From positions 124,001 through 188,000 of the forward strand of contig NZ_PXYL01000004.1 of assembly GCF_003012705.1 (NCBI RefSeq): a stretch of 64,000 bases of DNA, written 5' to 3'. Shown here piece after piece: positions 28,082 to 36,770 of the stretch (positions within the stretch are counted from its first letter, which is position 1; the number at the start of each line of letters is the position of its first letter). Source of the DNA: Pseudaminobacter soli (ex Li et al. 2025). Its GTDB lineage: Bacteria > Pseudomonadota > Alphaproteobacteria > Rhizobiales > Rhizobiaceae. The translations under genes and the position numbers were made by a program. The notes under the pieces are model-generated. The model was given only the letters and a program-made list of their open reading frames with translations. It was not told where the DNA came from and did not search any database.

Positions 28082-29535
28082 TTGCCGGTCTCTCTCTGAG
28101 GGAAGCTCATGGTGACGGATAATCCAGGGTCGGCAGGGGCGAGTTCAAGGTGGCCGTGATGAAATTTCATGACCGCCTTGGTCAGGCTGAGGCCGAGGCC
28201 CGAGCCCGGCTGCGAGCGACTTTTTTCAAGCCGCACGAAACGCTCGGTGGCCCTTTCACGGTCTACATCGTCGGGAATGCCGGGCCCGTTGTCGACCACC
28301 CGCAAACGGACCTCGTTGCCGACCTTTTCCAGCGTGACGCGCACGGCGGGTTTCCCCTCGGCATCAAGCGAATATTTGATGGCGTTGTCGACGATGTTCG
28401 ACAGCGCCTGGCCGATCAGCTCGCGATTGCCGTCGATAACCACTGATCCGGTGACGGGCGCCTCAAGCTCGACGCCGCTCTCCTCGGCCAGAGGCTCATA
28501 GAGCTCGACCACGTCCTGCACGATCGCAACGAGATCGACCTTCGCGACGGCCTCCGACGAATAGCCGGCCTCTAGCCGCGAAATCATCAGGATGGCGTTG
28601 AAGGTTCTTATCAGTTGGTCGGATTCGGCAATGGTGCTTTCGAGAGCGGCTCTGTAGTCGTCCGAGGTGGACTGGCTGGAAAGTGCTGCTTCGGCACGAT
28701 TGCGCAGACGGGTCAGCGGTGTCTTCAAGTCATGCGCGATGTTGTCGGAGACCTGCTTCAGCCCTTCGTTCAGATCGGCGATACGCTCCAGCATCGTATT
28801 GAGGTTTTCCGACAAGCGATCGAACTCGTCGCCTGCCCCCGTGACCGGAAGGCGCCCTGAAAGATCTCCGCCCATGATGCGCCGACTGGCATCCGAGACG
28901 CTGTCGATGTGCTTGAGCGCACGGCGCCCGACGAAATACCAGATGAGCAATGCGCCGAGGCCCATCATGCCAAGCGCTACCATGAGCGCGCGCCGCACCA
29001 CCTCGCGGAAGCGTTCCGGCTCTGATAGGTCTCGCCCGACAAGCACGATCATCTGATTGGGGAGGCGTAGGACCACTGCAATCGCGTCATGCCGCGGTGC
29101 AACTTCCGCAGCGGTGCCACCAGGCGTCGAAGCCTCGGCGTTGCGCCGTTCGGCGCTGTTGTCGCCAAAGCGCTGGTAGGCAAAGGGGCGATCCGTCCAG
29201 CCTTCATTCTCGAGAACGCCGGGTTCGAGGCTCTGGACGTTGCCGGCGAGGATGCGGCCGTTGGAATCTGCAATCAGATAAAGATTGGCGCCCGGTTGGC
29301 GCGCCCTGCGCTCGATGGTGCGGACCAGAAGCGGCAATCCTCCCCGCTGATAGGCTTGTCCAAGCCCTTGCACCTCTTCGTTGATCGTCTCCATCGTCTG
29401 CTCGGTCAGCATGGTCGCCGACAACGACGTCATGTAGAACACAAGCAGAATGGCGCAGAGGGTAAACAGAAGCAGGTAAAGAGCCGACAGCCGCGCGGCC
29501 GTCGTCTTCATGATGGCAGGAAATCGAAAGGCCAT
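28078..29535 (-). CDS. HAMP-domain sensor histidine kinase
   Basis: A 485-residue two-pass membrane kinase. An N-terminal helix (YLLLFTLCAILLVFYM) and a second one (LMVALGMMGLGALLIWYFV) enclose a periplasmic domain of about 130 residues. HAMP (IMGGDLSGRLPVTGAGDEFD) is followed by HisKA with the phospho-accepting His in NIAHDLKTPLTRLRNRAE and HATPase_c with NIVDNAIKYSL, DNGPGIP and GSGLGLSLTKAV. It is three bases downstream of the response regulator gene and overlaps glnE, so RR and HK form a cognate pair. The order degP-RR-HK suggests that envelope stress is sensed, which is inference. Confidence 0.9.
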   Translation of the reverse strand: MAFRFPAIMKTTAARLSALYLLLFTLCAILLVFYMTSLSATMLTEQTMETINEEVQGLGQAYQRGGLPLLVRTIERRARQPGANLYLIADSNGRILAGNVQSLEPGVLENEGWTDRPFAYQRFGDNSAERRNAEASTPGGTAAEVAPRHDAIAVVLRLPNQMIVLVGRDLSEPERFREVVRRALMVALGMMGLGALLIWYFVGRRALKHIDSVSDASRRIMGGDLSGRLPVTGAGDEFDRLSENLNTMLERIADLNEGLKQVSDNIAHDLKTPLTRLRNRAEAALSSQSTSDDYRAALESTIAESDQLIRTFNAILMISRLEAGYSSEAVAKVDLVAIVQDVVELYEPLAEESGVELEAPVTGSVVIDGNRELIGQALSNIVDNAIKYSLDAEGKPAVRVTLEKVGNEVRLRVVDNGPGIPDDVDRERATERFVRLEKSRSQPGSGLGLSLTKAVMKFHHGHLELAPADPGLSVTMSFPQRETGK

Positions 29536-29538
29536 CGC

Positions 29539-30213
29539 TTAGCCGGCCTTGAGCATATAGCCTGCGCCGCGAACCGTATGCAGGATTGGGCTCGAAAAGC
29601 CCTTCTCGATCTTGCTGCGCAGCCGTGAAATGTGGACGTCGATGACGTTGGTCTGCGGATCGAAGTGATAGTCCCAGACATTCTCCAGGAGCATGGTGCG
29701 TGTCACGACCTGGCCGGCATGACGCATGAGATATTCGAGCAGGCGGAATTCGCGCGGCTGCAGCGTGATATCGAGCGCACCGCGGCGAACCATATGGGAA
29801 AGGCGATCCAGCTCAAGGTCGCCGATGCGGTAGACCGTCTCGGTTTCTCGCGATGCAGTCCGGCGATTCAGAACCTCGATCCGCGCCAGCAGTTCGGAGA
29901 ACGCGTAAGGCTTGGTGAGGTAGTCGTCACCGCCGGCACGAAGCCCGGTGACGCGGTCGTCGACCTCGCCCAGAGCCGAGAGGATGAGAACCGGCGTGGT
30001 GTTGCCGCGCGACCTGAGCCCAGCGATGACCGAAAGACCGTCACGTCGCGGCAGCATGCGATCGATGATCATGACGTCGTAATCGCCTGAATCGGCCAGC
30101 GCGAACCCCGTTTCCCCGTCGCGAGCGACATGAGCAGTATGACCTGCTTCGGCTAACGCCTTTTCCAGATACTCCGCACCCTCGCGGTCATCTTCGATAA
30201 CGAGAATCTTCAT
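29539..30213 (-). CDS. OmpR-family response regulator
   Basis: A protein of about 224 residues: receiver domain MKILVIEDDREGAEYLEKAL with the phosphorylation Asp in VMIIDRMLPRRDG and the switch Lys in DDYLTKPYAFSEL, then a winged helix (QPREFRLLEYLMRH, VIDVHISRLRSKI). The start at 30213 matches the family, but GTG 30264 or ATG 30261 in frame has a better ribosome site (GGAGA) and would add 16-17 residues. The partner kinase is the next gene. The gene follows degP after a 133-base spacer filled with stem-loops. Confidence 0.9.
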   Translation of the reverse strand: MKILVIEDDREGAEYLEKALAEAGHTAHVARDGETGFALADSGDYDVMIIDRMLPRRDGLSVIAGLRSRGNTTPVLILSALGEVDDRVTGLRAGGDDYLTKPYAFSELLARIEVLNRRTASRETETVYRIGDLELDRLSHMVRRGALDITLQPREFRLLEYLMRHAGQVVTRTMLLENVWDYHFDPQTNVIDVHISRLRSKIEKGFSSPILHTVRGAGYMLKAG

Positions 30214-30280
30214 CGGGCCACTATACGCGATTTCGCCGGGTTCAAGGATACTTACGTTCATCACCGGTCTCCAACAAGAT

Positions 30281-30382
30281 GCGGCAGCAGGTCTTGCAAC
30301 CTGCTGCCGCGGGGTTGGTGCGAACTCACAAAACCGCGCAACCCCTTCCGATGCATGCCGGAACGGTGGGGCCGCATCGGAA
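30281..30382. repeat. Three contiguous stem-loops between degP and response regulator gene
   Basis: Three inverted repeats lie directly end to end. 30281-30310 has a perfect 12-bp stem (GCGGCAGCAGGT / ACCTGCTGCCGC, 6-base loop). 30311-30345 has a 7-bp outer stem (GGGGTTG / CAACCCC). 30346-30382 has a 9-bp stem (TTCCGATGC / GCATCGGAA). None is followed by a strong T-tract on the minus strand. They may attenuate read-through from degP, protect the degP 3' end, or belong to a small RNA. Confidence 0.6.
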
Positions 30383-30397
30383 AGTTCTGGCGATGGA

Positions 30398-31924
30398 TCA
30401 GCCCTTGTTCACAGGAAGCGTCACGAAGCGGTTGGCATCGTCACGCGAGACCTGAACGAGAACTGCCTTGCGGCCGGCCTTGGCCGCGTCTTCCATTGCC
30501 TTGGTAACATCGCCCGGCGCTTTCACTTCCGCCGAATTGATGGCTGTGATGACGTCGCCGGCCTGGATGCCGCGGTCGGCTGCGTCGCTGTCGGGCTCCA
30601 CTGCGGTCACCACGAGGCCCTTGCCGTCATCGGCGCTGGTCACCGTCAGGCCGAGATCGGCCAGCGTTTCCGTCGCGCTCTGCGGCGCCTGCTGCTGCTC
30701 TGCCGAAGCCTGCTTGTCAGAGGTCGGAAGCGCGCCGAGATCGATCTTCATCGTCTCCGTTTTGCCGTTGCGCAGCAGCGTCACTTCGACCGACTGGCCG
30801 GGAGGGTTGGCACCAATGACGCGGGCGAGTTCGCGAGACGAGGAAACATCCTTGCCGTTGACCTGGGTGATTATATCACCCGAAACGATGCCGGCCTTCT
30901 TTGCCGGACCGTCGTCCTGAACGCCGGCAACCAATGCGCCCTTGGCGTCCTTCAGACCGAGCGACTCTGCAATGTCGGGGGTCACGGGCTGAATCTGGAC
31001 ACCCAGCCAACCACGCTTGACGCTGCCGTCCTTCATCAGGTCCTGAACGACCTGCTTGGCCGTCGTGGCAGGGATCGCGAAGGCAATGCCGACGCTGCCG
31101 CCCGAAGGCGAGAAGATCGCGGTGTTGACGCCCACGACCTGGCCATTGAGGTTGAAGGCCGGACCGCCGGAATTGCCGCGGTTCACCGCCGCGTCGATCT
31201 GGATGAAGTCGTCATAGGGGCCGGCGCCGATGTCGCGGCCACGCGCCGAAACGATACCCGCGGTGACGGTTCCGCCGAGGCCGAAGGGATTGCCAACTGC
31301 AACGACCCAGTCGCCGACACGGACCTTGTTGTCGTCGGCGAAATCGACATAGGTGAACTTGCCACCGCCATCGACCTTCAGAACGGCAAGGTCAGTGCGC
31401 GGATCGGTGCCGATCAACTTGGCATCGAGTTCCTTGCCGTCATTGGTGACGACGGTGAAGGACGAGCCGCCCTCGACGACATGATTGTTGGTAACGAGAT
31501 AGCCGTCATCGGAGATGAAGAAGCCCGAGCCCTGTGCGACCGGGCGCGGCTGGCGCTCATGGTTGCGGTGCCAGCGCGGGCCGCCATTCTGCCACTCCCC
31601 GCCCCTGAACTGGCGGAAGAAGCGCTTCATCGGATGATCGTCGGGAAGATTGTCAAAGCCGCGCGGGCCAAAGCCGTCCTCGTCATTCGCCACCTGATCA
31701 GCCGTCGCCTTTACGCGAACGCTGACAACCGCCGGCGAAACCTTTTCCACGACATCGGCAAAGCCAGGAGCCTGGGGAGCTTCCACTCGCACCGCATCGG
31801 CGAGAACCGGCTGGGTTCCCGAAGTAACCGCGCTGAGGCCGATTGCGCCGGCAATGGCGATGGAGGCAGCTGCAGCCAGAAGCCGGCCGCGGTTCTTCGA
31901 AACGGGGTTTGGAGAATTGGTCAT
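30398..31924 (-). CDS. degP: DegP/HtrA (Do family) periplasmic serine endopeptidase
   Basis: A 508-residue protease starting at ATG 31924 with GAGG upstream. The N-terminus is a signal/anchor (AAAASIAIAGAIGLSAVTSG). The trypsin-like domain shows the triad: His in LVTNNHVVEGG, Asp in DPRTDLAVLKV and Ser in NRGNSGGPAFN. Two PDZ domains follow (GWLGVQIQPVTP..., and DLGLTVTSADDGKGLVV...). It degrades or holds misfolded envelope proteins. It sits between ccmH and the RR/HK pair, a conserved rhizobial arrangement. Confidence 0.95.
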   Translation of the reverse strand: MTNSPNPVSKNRGRLLAAAASIAIAGAIGLSAVTSGTQPVLADAVRVEAPQAPGFADVVEKVSPAVVSVRVKATADQVANDEDGFGPRGFDNLPDDHPMKRFFRQFRGGEWQNGGPRWHRNHERQPRPVAQGSGFFISDDGYLVTNNHVVEGGSSFTVVTNDGKELDAKLIGTDPRTDLAVLKVDGGGKFTYVDFADDNKVRVGDWVVAVGNPFGLGGTVTAGIVSARGRDIGAGPYDDFIQIDAAVNRGNSGGPAFNLNGQVVGVNTAIFSPSGGSVGIAFAIPATTAKQVVQDLMKDGSVKRGWLGVQIQPVTPDIAESLGLKDAKGALVAGVQDDGPAKKAGIVSGDIITQVNGKDVSSSRELARVIGANPPGQSVEVTLLRNGKTETMKIDLGALPTSDKQASAEQQQAPQSATETLADLGLTVTSADDGKGLVVTAVEPDSDAADRGIQAGDVITAINSAEVKAPGDVTKAMEDAAKAGRKAVLVQVSRDDANRFVTLPVNKG

Positions 31925-32041
31925 GAGCTATCCTCTTGAACGGGGACACGATCGCATCCACTCGCAAGAGTGATAGGAGAAACTACATTACGGCGCTCTT
32001 TCCGCCGGATGAAACTTTCGTAATGTTTCGATCCCGAGCAA

Positions 32042-32512
32042 TTATGGGTCTTCGCGCAGGATTTTCTCGAGCGCCTCTTTCTCCTGGTCGGAGAGCCCGG
32101 CGACCTCGGCATTGCGGCGGAAACGAACCGCGTAGAGTATCGCCACGCCACCGCAAAGAAGCAGCGCCAGCGGCGCACCCCATAAGAAGGCATTGCGTAG
32201 GCTGAAGCGAGGCTTCAGCAGCACGAACTCGCCATAACGGGACACGATGTAGTCCAGCACCTGGTCGTTGGTGTCGCCTGCCTTGAGACGCTCGCGCACC
32301 AGAACGCGCAGATCGCGCGCCAGATCCGCATCTGACTGGTCGATGGACTGGTTCTGGCAAACCATGCAGCGCAGCTCTTCCGACAGCAAGCGGGCACGCG
32401 TTTCCAGCGCCGGATCCTTCAGCATCTCGTCCGGCTGGACGGCATAGGCCGCGCCGCCGAACGACAGCGCGCAAAGCAGGGCCGCAACGGCTATGCAGGG
32501 AAACCGTCTCAT
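32042..32512 (-). CDS. ccmH: Cytochrome c maturation protein CcmH (CycL)
   Basis: A 156-residue protein from ATG 32512, overlapping the ccmF stop by four bases (ATGA). It has a signal peptide, the redox motif ELRCMVCQNQSIDQSDADLARDLR (CxxC) and one C-terminal membrane helix (FLWGAPLALLLCGGVAILYAV). It reduces or holds apocytochrome c cysteines for heme ligation in the periplasm. It is the last gene of the ccmIEFH unit. Confidence 0.93.
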   Translation of the reverse strand: MRRFPCIAVAALLCALSFGGAAYAVQPDEMLKDPALETRARLLSEELRCMVCQNQSIDQSDADLARDLRVLVRERLKAGDTNDQVLDYIVSRYGEFVLLKPRFSLRNAFLWGAPLALLLCGGVAILYAVRFRRNAEVAGLSDQEKEALEKILREDP

Positions 32513-34500
32513 GACGTAACCGGCCTTGTCTTGTCCGCGGGGCGAGCAGCACGGCGAGCCGGCGCTCCGACGCGCAGGCGCCGATCCGTCAACGACACCG
32601 TGCCGCCGACCATCATGACCAGGCCGCCAAACCAGATGAGCGTCACCAGCGGCTTCCACCACATACGGACCACGACAGTTCCATCGGCCTGCTCGTCACC
32701 CAGCGAGACGTAGAGCTGGCTGAAGCCCAGCGTCTTGATGCCGGCTTCCGTTGTGGGCATGCGGCGAGCCGGGAAGAAGCGCTTGGACGATATGACCTCA
32801 AGCTTGTCCTTGCCGTCCGGCCCAACCAGGACGAAGCGTCCGCGATCCTCGGTGAAATTCGGCCCCTGGAACGGGTGCAGCCCGTCAAAGCGCACCACGC
32901 GGCCGCCAACTTCGGTGGTATCGCCCGGACGCATCGTCAGAATCCGCTCGGATTCGAAGGAAACCGCGCTAACGATACCAAGCAGGGTAAGACCCAGCCC
33001 AAAGTGGGCAATCGCAGTTCCGAACACCGATCCGGGCAGGCCGACGAAGCGACTGATCGCCGTCTTCAGCGGCACATTGCCAATGCCTGACTTCAGGGCC
33101 AGATCCGTCAAAGCGCCGAGAACCAGCCAGACTGCCATGCCGATGCCAAGTGCCGTGAAAACGGCCGTCTTGTCGATGAACAGCACCGTCACCAGAACCG
33201 CAAGCAGTGCGCCGCCAAACGCCACCATGAGCCGCTGCGCAGCCGCAAAGATGTCACCGCGCTTCCATGCGAGCAGCGGACCGAAGGGCACAAGCAGCAG
33301 CACGGGCACCATCAGGGCGCCGAAGGTAAGATTAAAGAACGGGGCACCGACGGAGATCTTGTCTCCGGTCATTGCCTCAAGAAGCAGCGGATAAAGCGTG
33401 CCAATCAGAACAGTGGCTGCGGCGGTGGTCAGAAACAGGTTGTTTAGGACCAGCGAGCCTTCGCGCGAAATCGGCTGGAAGATGCCGCCTGCCGTCAGGC
33501 TGCCCGCGCGCAGCGCGAACAATGCCAGTGCCCCGCCGATGAATAGGGTCAAGATGCACAGGATGAAGATGCCGCGGCTGGGGTCGGTGGCAAAGGCATG
33601 GACCGACGTCAGAACGCCGGAGCGAACGAGGAAGGTGCCGAGTAGCGAGAGCGAGAAAGTCAGGATCGCTAACAGCAATGTCCAGATCTTCAGCGCCGAG
33701 CGCTTCTCCATCACGATGGCAGAATGCAGCAGCGCCGTACCGGCCAGCCACGGCATGAAGGAAGCGTTCTCGACCGGGTCCCAGAACCAGAAGCCGCCCC
33801 AACCAAGCTCGTAATAGGCCCAATAGGAGCCCATCGCGATGCCGCCGGTCAGAAAGACCCAGGCGGCGAGCGTCCATGGGCGGACCCAGCGGGCCCACGC
33901 GGCATCGATCTTTCCGTCGATGAGCGCTGCGACCGCAAATGAGAAGCAGACCGAGAAGCCGACATAGCCGAGATAGAGAAGCGGCGGATGGATGGCGAGG
34001 CCGATGTCCTGCAGGATGGGGTTGAGGTCACGCCCCTCGATCGGCGCCGGAATAAGACGCGTGAAAGGATTGGACGTGGTCAGGATGAACAGGAAGAACG
34101 CCGCGCCAATCCAGCCCTGAACAGCCAGAACATTGGCGCGCAGCGTCGCCGGCAGGTTCGCCCCGAAAGCTGCAACAAGCGCCCCGAAGAAGGTCAGGAT
34201 CAGCACCCAGAGCAGCATCGAGCCTTCGTGGTTGCCCCAGGTTCCGGTGAACTTGTAGAGCATCGGCTGCAGCGAGTGAGAATTTTCCCAGACGTTTGCG
34301 ACCGAGAAATCGGACTGCAGGTAGGACGTGGCGAGAGCCATGAAGGACAACGCCGTCAGCGCGAAGCCGGTCACGGCGACCGGACCGCCGACCGCCATTA
34401 GCCGCTCATTGCCGGTGCGCGCACCGAATAGCGGAACCACCGACTGCACGAGCGAAAGCGCGAAGGCGAGAACGAGCGCGAAATGACCGATTTCAACCAT
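32509..34500 (-). CDS. ccmF: Cytochrome c heme lyase subunit CcmF (CycK)
   Basis: A 663-residue multi-pass membrane protein of normal CcmF length. It contains the WWD-type heme-handling motif in YYELGWGGFWFWDPVENASFMPWL and surrounding helices, early WGNHEGSMLLWVLIL, and conserved PLLYLGYVGFSVCFSFA. With CcmH and CcmI it forms the complex that takes heme from CcmE and attaches it to apocytochrome c. Start ATG 34500; ccmE is 22 bases upstream. Confidence 0.95.
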   Translation of the reverse strand: MVEIGHFALVLAFALSLVQSVVPLFGARTGNERLMAVGGPVAVTGFALTALSFMALATSYLQSDFSVANVWENSHSLQPMLYKFTGTWGNHEGSMLLWVLILTFFGALVAAFGANLPATLRANVLAVQGWIGAAFFLFILTTSNPFTRLIPAPIEGRDLNPILQDIGLAIHPPLLYLGYVGFSVCFSFAVAALIDGKIDAAWARWVRPWTLAAWVFLTGGIAMGSYWAYYELGWGGFWFWDPVENASFMPWLAGTALLHSAIVMEKRSALKIWTLLLAILTFSLSLLGTFLVRSGVLTSVHAFATDPSRGIFILCILTLFIGGALALFALRAGSLTAGGIFQPISREGSLVLNNLFLTTAAATVLIGTLYPLLLEAMTGDKISVGAPFFNLTFGALMVPVLLLVPFGPLLAWKRGDIFAAAQRLMVAFGGALLAVLVTVLFIDKTAVFTALGIGMAVWLVLGALTDLALKSGIGNVPLKTAISRFVGLPGSVFGTAIAHFGLGLTLLGIVSAVSFESERILTMRPGDTTEVGGRVVRFDGLHPFQGPNFTEDRGRFVLVGPDGKDKLEVISSKRFFPARRMPTTEAGIKTLGFSQLYVSLGDEQADGTVVVRMWWKPLVTLIWFGGLVMMVGGTVSLTDRRLRVGAPARRAARPADKTRPVTS

Positions 34501-34522
34501 GGAGGTCCTGGCTTTCCTTCAC

Positions 34523-34957
34523 TCAGTTCTCCTGCCACACGCCCTTGGCCTTGAGACCGTCGGCGACTTCCTTGGGCATGTAGTTCTCATCGTGCTTCGC
34601 CAGCACACTGTCGGCGACGAACACGCCATCCGCACCGAAGCTGCCCTCGGTGATGACGCCCTGATCCTCGCGGAACAGGTCTGGCAAAATACCGGTGTAG
34701 GTCACCTTCACGGATTTTTCGTGATCGGTCACGCTGAAGCTGACCTGCGTGCCTTGCCCACGTATTATGGACCCCTTTTCCACCAGTCCGCCAAGTCGAA
34801 TTCGCTGACCGGGCTGAAGCGTTACGGTCTGCAGGTCGGCAGGCATAAAAAAGTAAGACGCCTTCTGTCCCAGTGCATAAAAAGTCAGCGCGGTCGCCGC
34901 GATCAGGAAGGCCGCGCCAACGCCGATGACAGACAGCCTCTTCTGCTTGCGCGTCAT
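34523..34957 (-). CDS. ccmE: Periplasmic heme chaperone CcmE (CycJ)
   Basis: A 144-residue protein with one N-terminal membrane anchor (LSVIGVGAAFLIAATALTFYAL) and an OB-fold domain. The heme-binding His and its neighbourhood are present in SVLAKHDENYMPKEV, with the conserved Tyr four residues later. It binds heme covalently and delivers it to CcmF. Spacing from ccmI is five bases, consistent with one operon. Confidence 0.95.
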   Translation of the reverse strand: MTRKQKRLSVIGVGAAFLIAATALTFYALGQKASYFFMPADLQTVTLQPGQRIRLGGLVEKGSIIRGQGTQVSFSVTDHEKSVKVTYTGILPDLFREDQGVITEGSFGADGVFVADSVLAKHDENYMPKEVADGLKAKGVWQEN

Positions 34958-34962
34958 GCAAA

Positions 34963-36105
34963 TTACTCCGTCGCCGACAGGCCAAGAGTGGCAGCAAAAT
35001 CGGCGAGTTTCTTGCCATCCTCGGTCGTCGCGCCCAAGGCTTCAATCCCGCGCTTCAGCGCCGCATGGGCCTCGTCATTCTTGCCGAGTACGAGGAAGGA
35101 CCGCAAAAGCCGCTGCCAGCCTTCCACATCATGGGGATTCTGGCGGAGCTTTTCATCCAGCTTGGCAACCATCGTCTCGATCATCGCCTTGCGATCTTCC
35201 GGCGACATGGAAGCGGCAGCATCCATGTCCTGTTTCGTCGGGCCAGGCGCTACCTCCGCCGTCGGGGTGCCGGTCATGCGCTTTCGGGTTTCGGCGAGCG
35301 CTGCTTGGGTTGGACTGCGCCATGCGGAATCCGCAGGCAGGCTGGCGAGCATGGCTTCCCAGGCGCTGGCGGCTTCCTGGATCTTGCCATCCTGTACAAG
35401 AGCGGTGGCCAGATAGAACCGCGCTTTCGGCTGATCCTTTTCCAGCCTCAGCGCGCGTTCAAACGCCTGTTGGGCCTCCGCGGAAACCATTCCATCGCCG
35501 GCGTCCGTAATGGCTTCGCCGAGACCGGCCTCTCTTTCAGCAGTCGAACCTTGAAGCCGGATCGCATTGCGGTAGGCCGTGACCGCCTGATCGTAGCGCC
35601 CCATCCGCAGATAGACCGGTGCCAGCACCTCCCATCCGCGCCCATCCTGAGGATTCGCGGCAAGATGGGCCTCAGCGCGCGCAATGAGCTCATCGACGGA
35701 ACTGTCCGCCGGGCTTTGCGCAAGCCGTTCCCGCAAAGGCTGGGATGGAATGTCTGGCGAGCCAAGAACGCCGTAGAGCCCCCAACTGATCAGAGGAACC
35801 GCCAACACCGCAGCAACGCCCAGCGTACGCGTGACGGAAGCGGAGCTTCCGGAGCCCCGCCGCTGTTTATCCTCACCGCCCAGGCGAATAATGCGTCTTG
35901 CGATCTCGGCTCGCGCCTGTTCCGCATCCGCCGGCTGGATCAGGCCACGCGCGGCATCGCGATCAAGCTCGGCGAGCTGGTCGCGGTAGACTTCGAGATC
36001 GTGCGCGTCGCCGCTCGAATCACTCTTCGAGCGGCCGGCCAGCGGCATCAGGACCGCCAGGCTGGCCGCCAGCGTCAGCAAAGCGGCAATGAACCAAAAA
36101 ACCAT
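34963..36105 (-). CDS. ccmI: Cytochrome c maturation protein CcmI (CycH)
   Basis: A 380-residue protein. The N-terminal membrane helix (MVFWFIAALLTLAASLAVLMPLAG) is followed by a cytoplasmic loop with the typical DLEVYRDQLAELDRDAARGLI, a second helix (LGVAAVLAVPLISWGLYGVL) and a periplasmic TPR region (GWEVLAPVYLRMGRYDQAVTAYRNAI and later units). It chaperones apocytochrome c for the CcmF/H complex. It is the first gene of the ccmIEFH group. Confidence 0.94.
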   Translation of the reverse strand: MVFWFIAALLTLAASLAVLMPLAGRSKSDSSGDAHDLEVYRDQLAELDRDAARGLIQPADAEQARAEIARRIIRLGGEDKQRRGSGSSASVTRTLGVAAVLAVPLISWGLYGVLGSPDIPSQPLRERLAQSPADSSVDELIARAEAHLAANPQDGRGWEVLAPVYLRMGRYDQAVTAYRNAIRLQGSTAEREAGLGEAITDAGDGMVSAEAQQAFERALRLEKDQPKARFYLATALVQDGKIQEAASAWEAMLASLPADSAWRSPTQAALAETRKRMTGTPTAEVAPGPTKQDMDAAASMSPEDRKAMIETMVAKLDEKLRQNPHDVEGWQRLLRSFLVLGKNDEAHAALKRGIEALGATTEDGKKLADFAATLGLSATE

Positions 36106-36205
36106 GCCCCTTAATAGCCTCAGCGAACAGGTGTGCCAACATACGCGACCTGCGGCGGATTGACGGCTTTCGTCCGGTTATTCCGAGCTCTTCACAAGGC
36201 GGAAA

Positions 36206-36664
36206 TCAGGTCAGCGGCGTCCAACTGCCATCGGAATTGCGGCAAGCGGTACCTCGCGCAGATCGCGACTGGCCGGCGATGAACACAGTCTGCGTATACT
36301 GACGGCAGTCCTGCGAACCGACACGATAGGGCTGCGCCGCGACCACCTGGCCGGAACGCCCTTGCTGACGGCCCTGCCAGGCAACGGGCTGACCGCTCTG
36401 GGTATATTCGAGCGCCCTGTACTCCGCTTCGAGCGCACTGCGGCGTTCGCTGTCATCGAGGTTTGCTCCGATGGAGCCACCGATAAGACCGCCCCCCATC
36501 GCAGCGATGATCGTTGATGTCACCCTGGTTTTGCCGAAAGACGCCTGACCGCCGGCAAACCCGCCCAAAGCGGAGCCTGTGCTGCTGCCCAATCCGGTCG
36601 TCGTGCACCCTGAAACGGCAAACAATCCGACAACCAGCGCCGCGCCAATTCTCCTGCCTGCCAT
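36206..36664 (-). CDS. Outer-membrane lipoprotein, 17-kDa surface antigen type
   Basis: A 152-residue lipoprotein from ATG 36664. The lipobox is FAVSGC (Cys 20), followed by a glycine-rich stretch (MGGGLIGGSIGANLDDSERRSALEAEYRAL), which is the glycine-zipper region of the rickettsial 17-kDa antigen family, and a C-terminal domain with CRQYTQTVFIAGQSRSARGTACRNSDGSW. These proteins sit in the outer membrane and are immunogenic in relatives; the molecular role is unclear. The long frame to 37027 runs into feuQ and is rejected. Confidence 0.85.
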   Translation of the reverse strand: MAGRRIGAALVVGLFAVSGCTTTGLGSSTGSALGGFAGGQASFGKTRVTSTIIAAMGGGLIGGSIGANLDDSERRSALEAEYRALEYTQSGQPVAWQGRQQGRSGQVVAAQPYRVGSQDCRQYTQTVFIAGQSRSARGTACRNSDGSWTPLT

Positions 36665-36770
36665 CAATTCAAAAATTCCTTCAACGATCAAAGACTTGGG
36701 AGTCGTATTAGAGGCGATAGTGAACCGAAATTCGGTCGCTGAAAATCCGCCCTGCAAAGCTATTCCCATT

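Noticed and set aside
31986-32025. CATTACG / CGTAATG inverted repeat upstream of degP as a regulator site
   Set aside because: The arms are 26 bases apart and only seven bases long, and such pairs occur by chance; nothing else supports a site.
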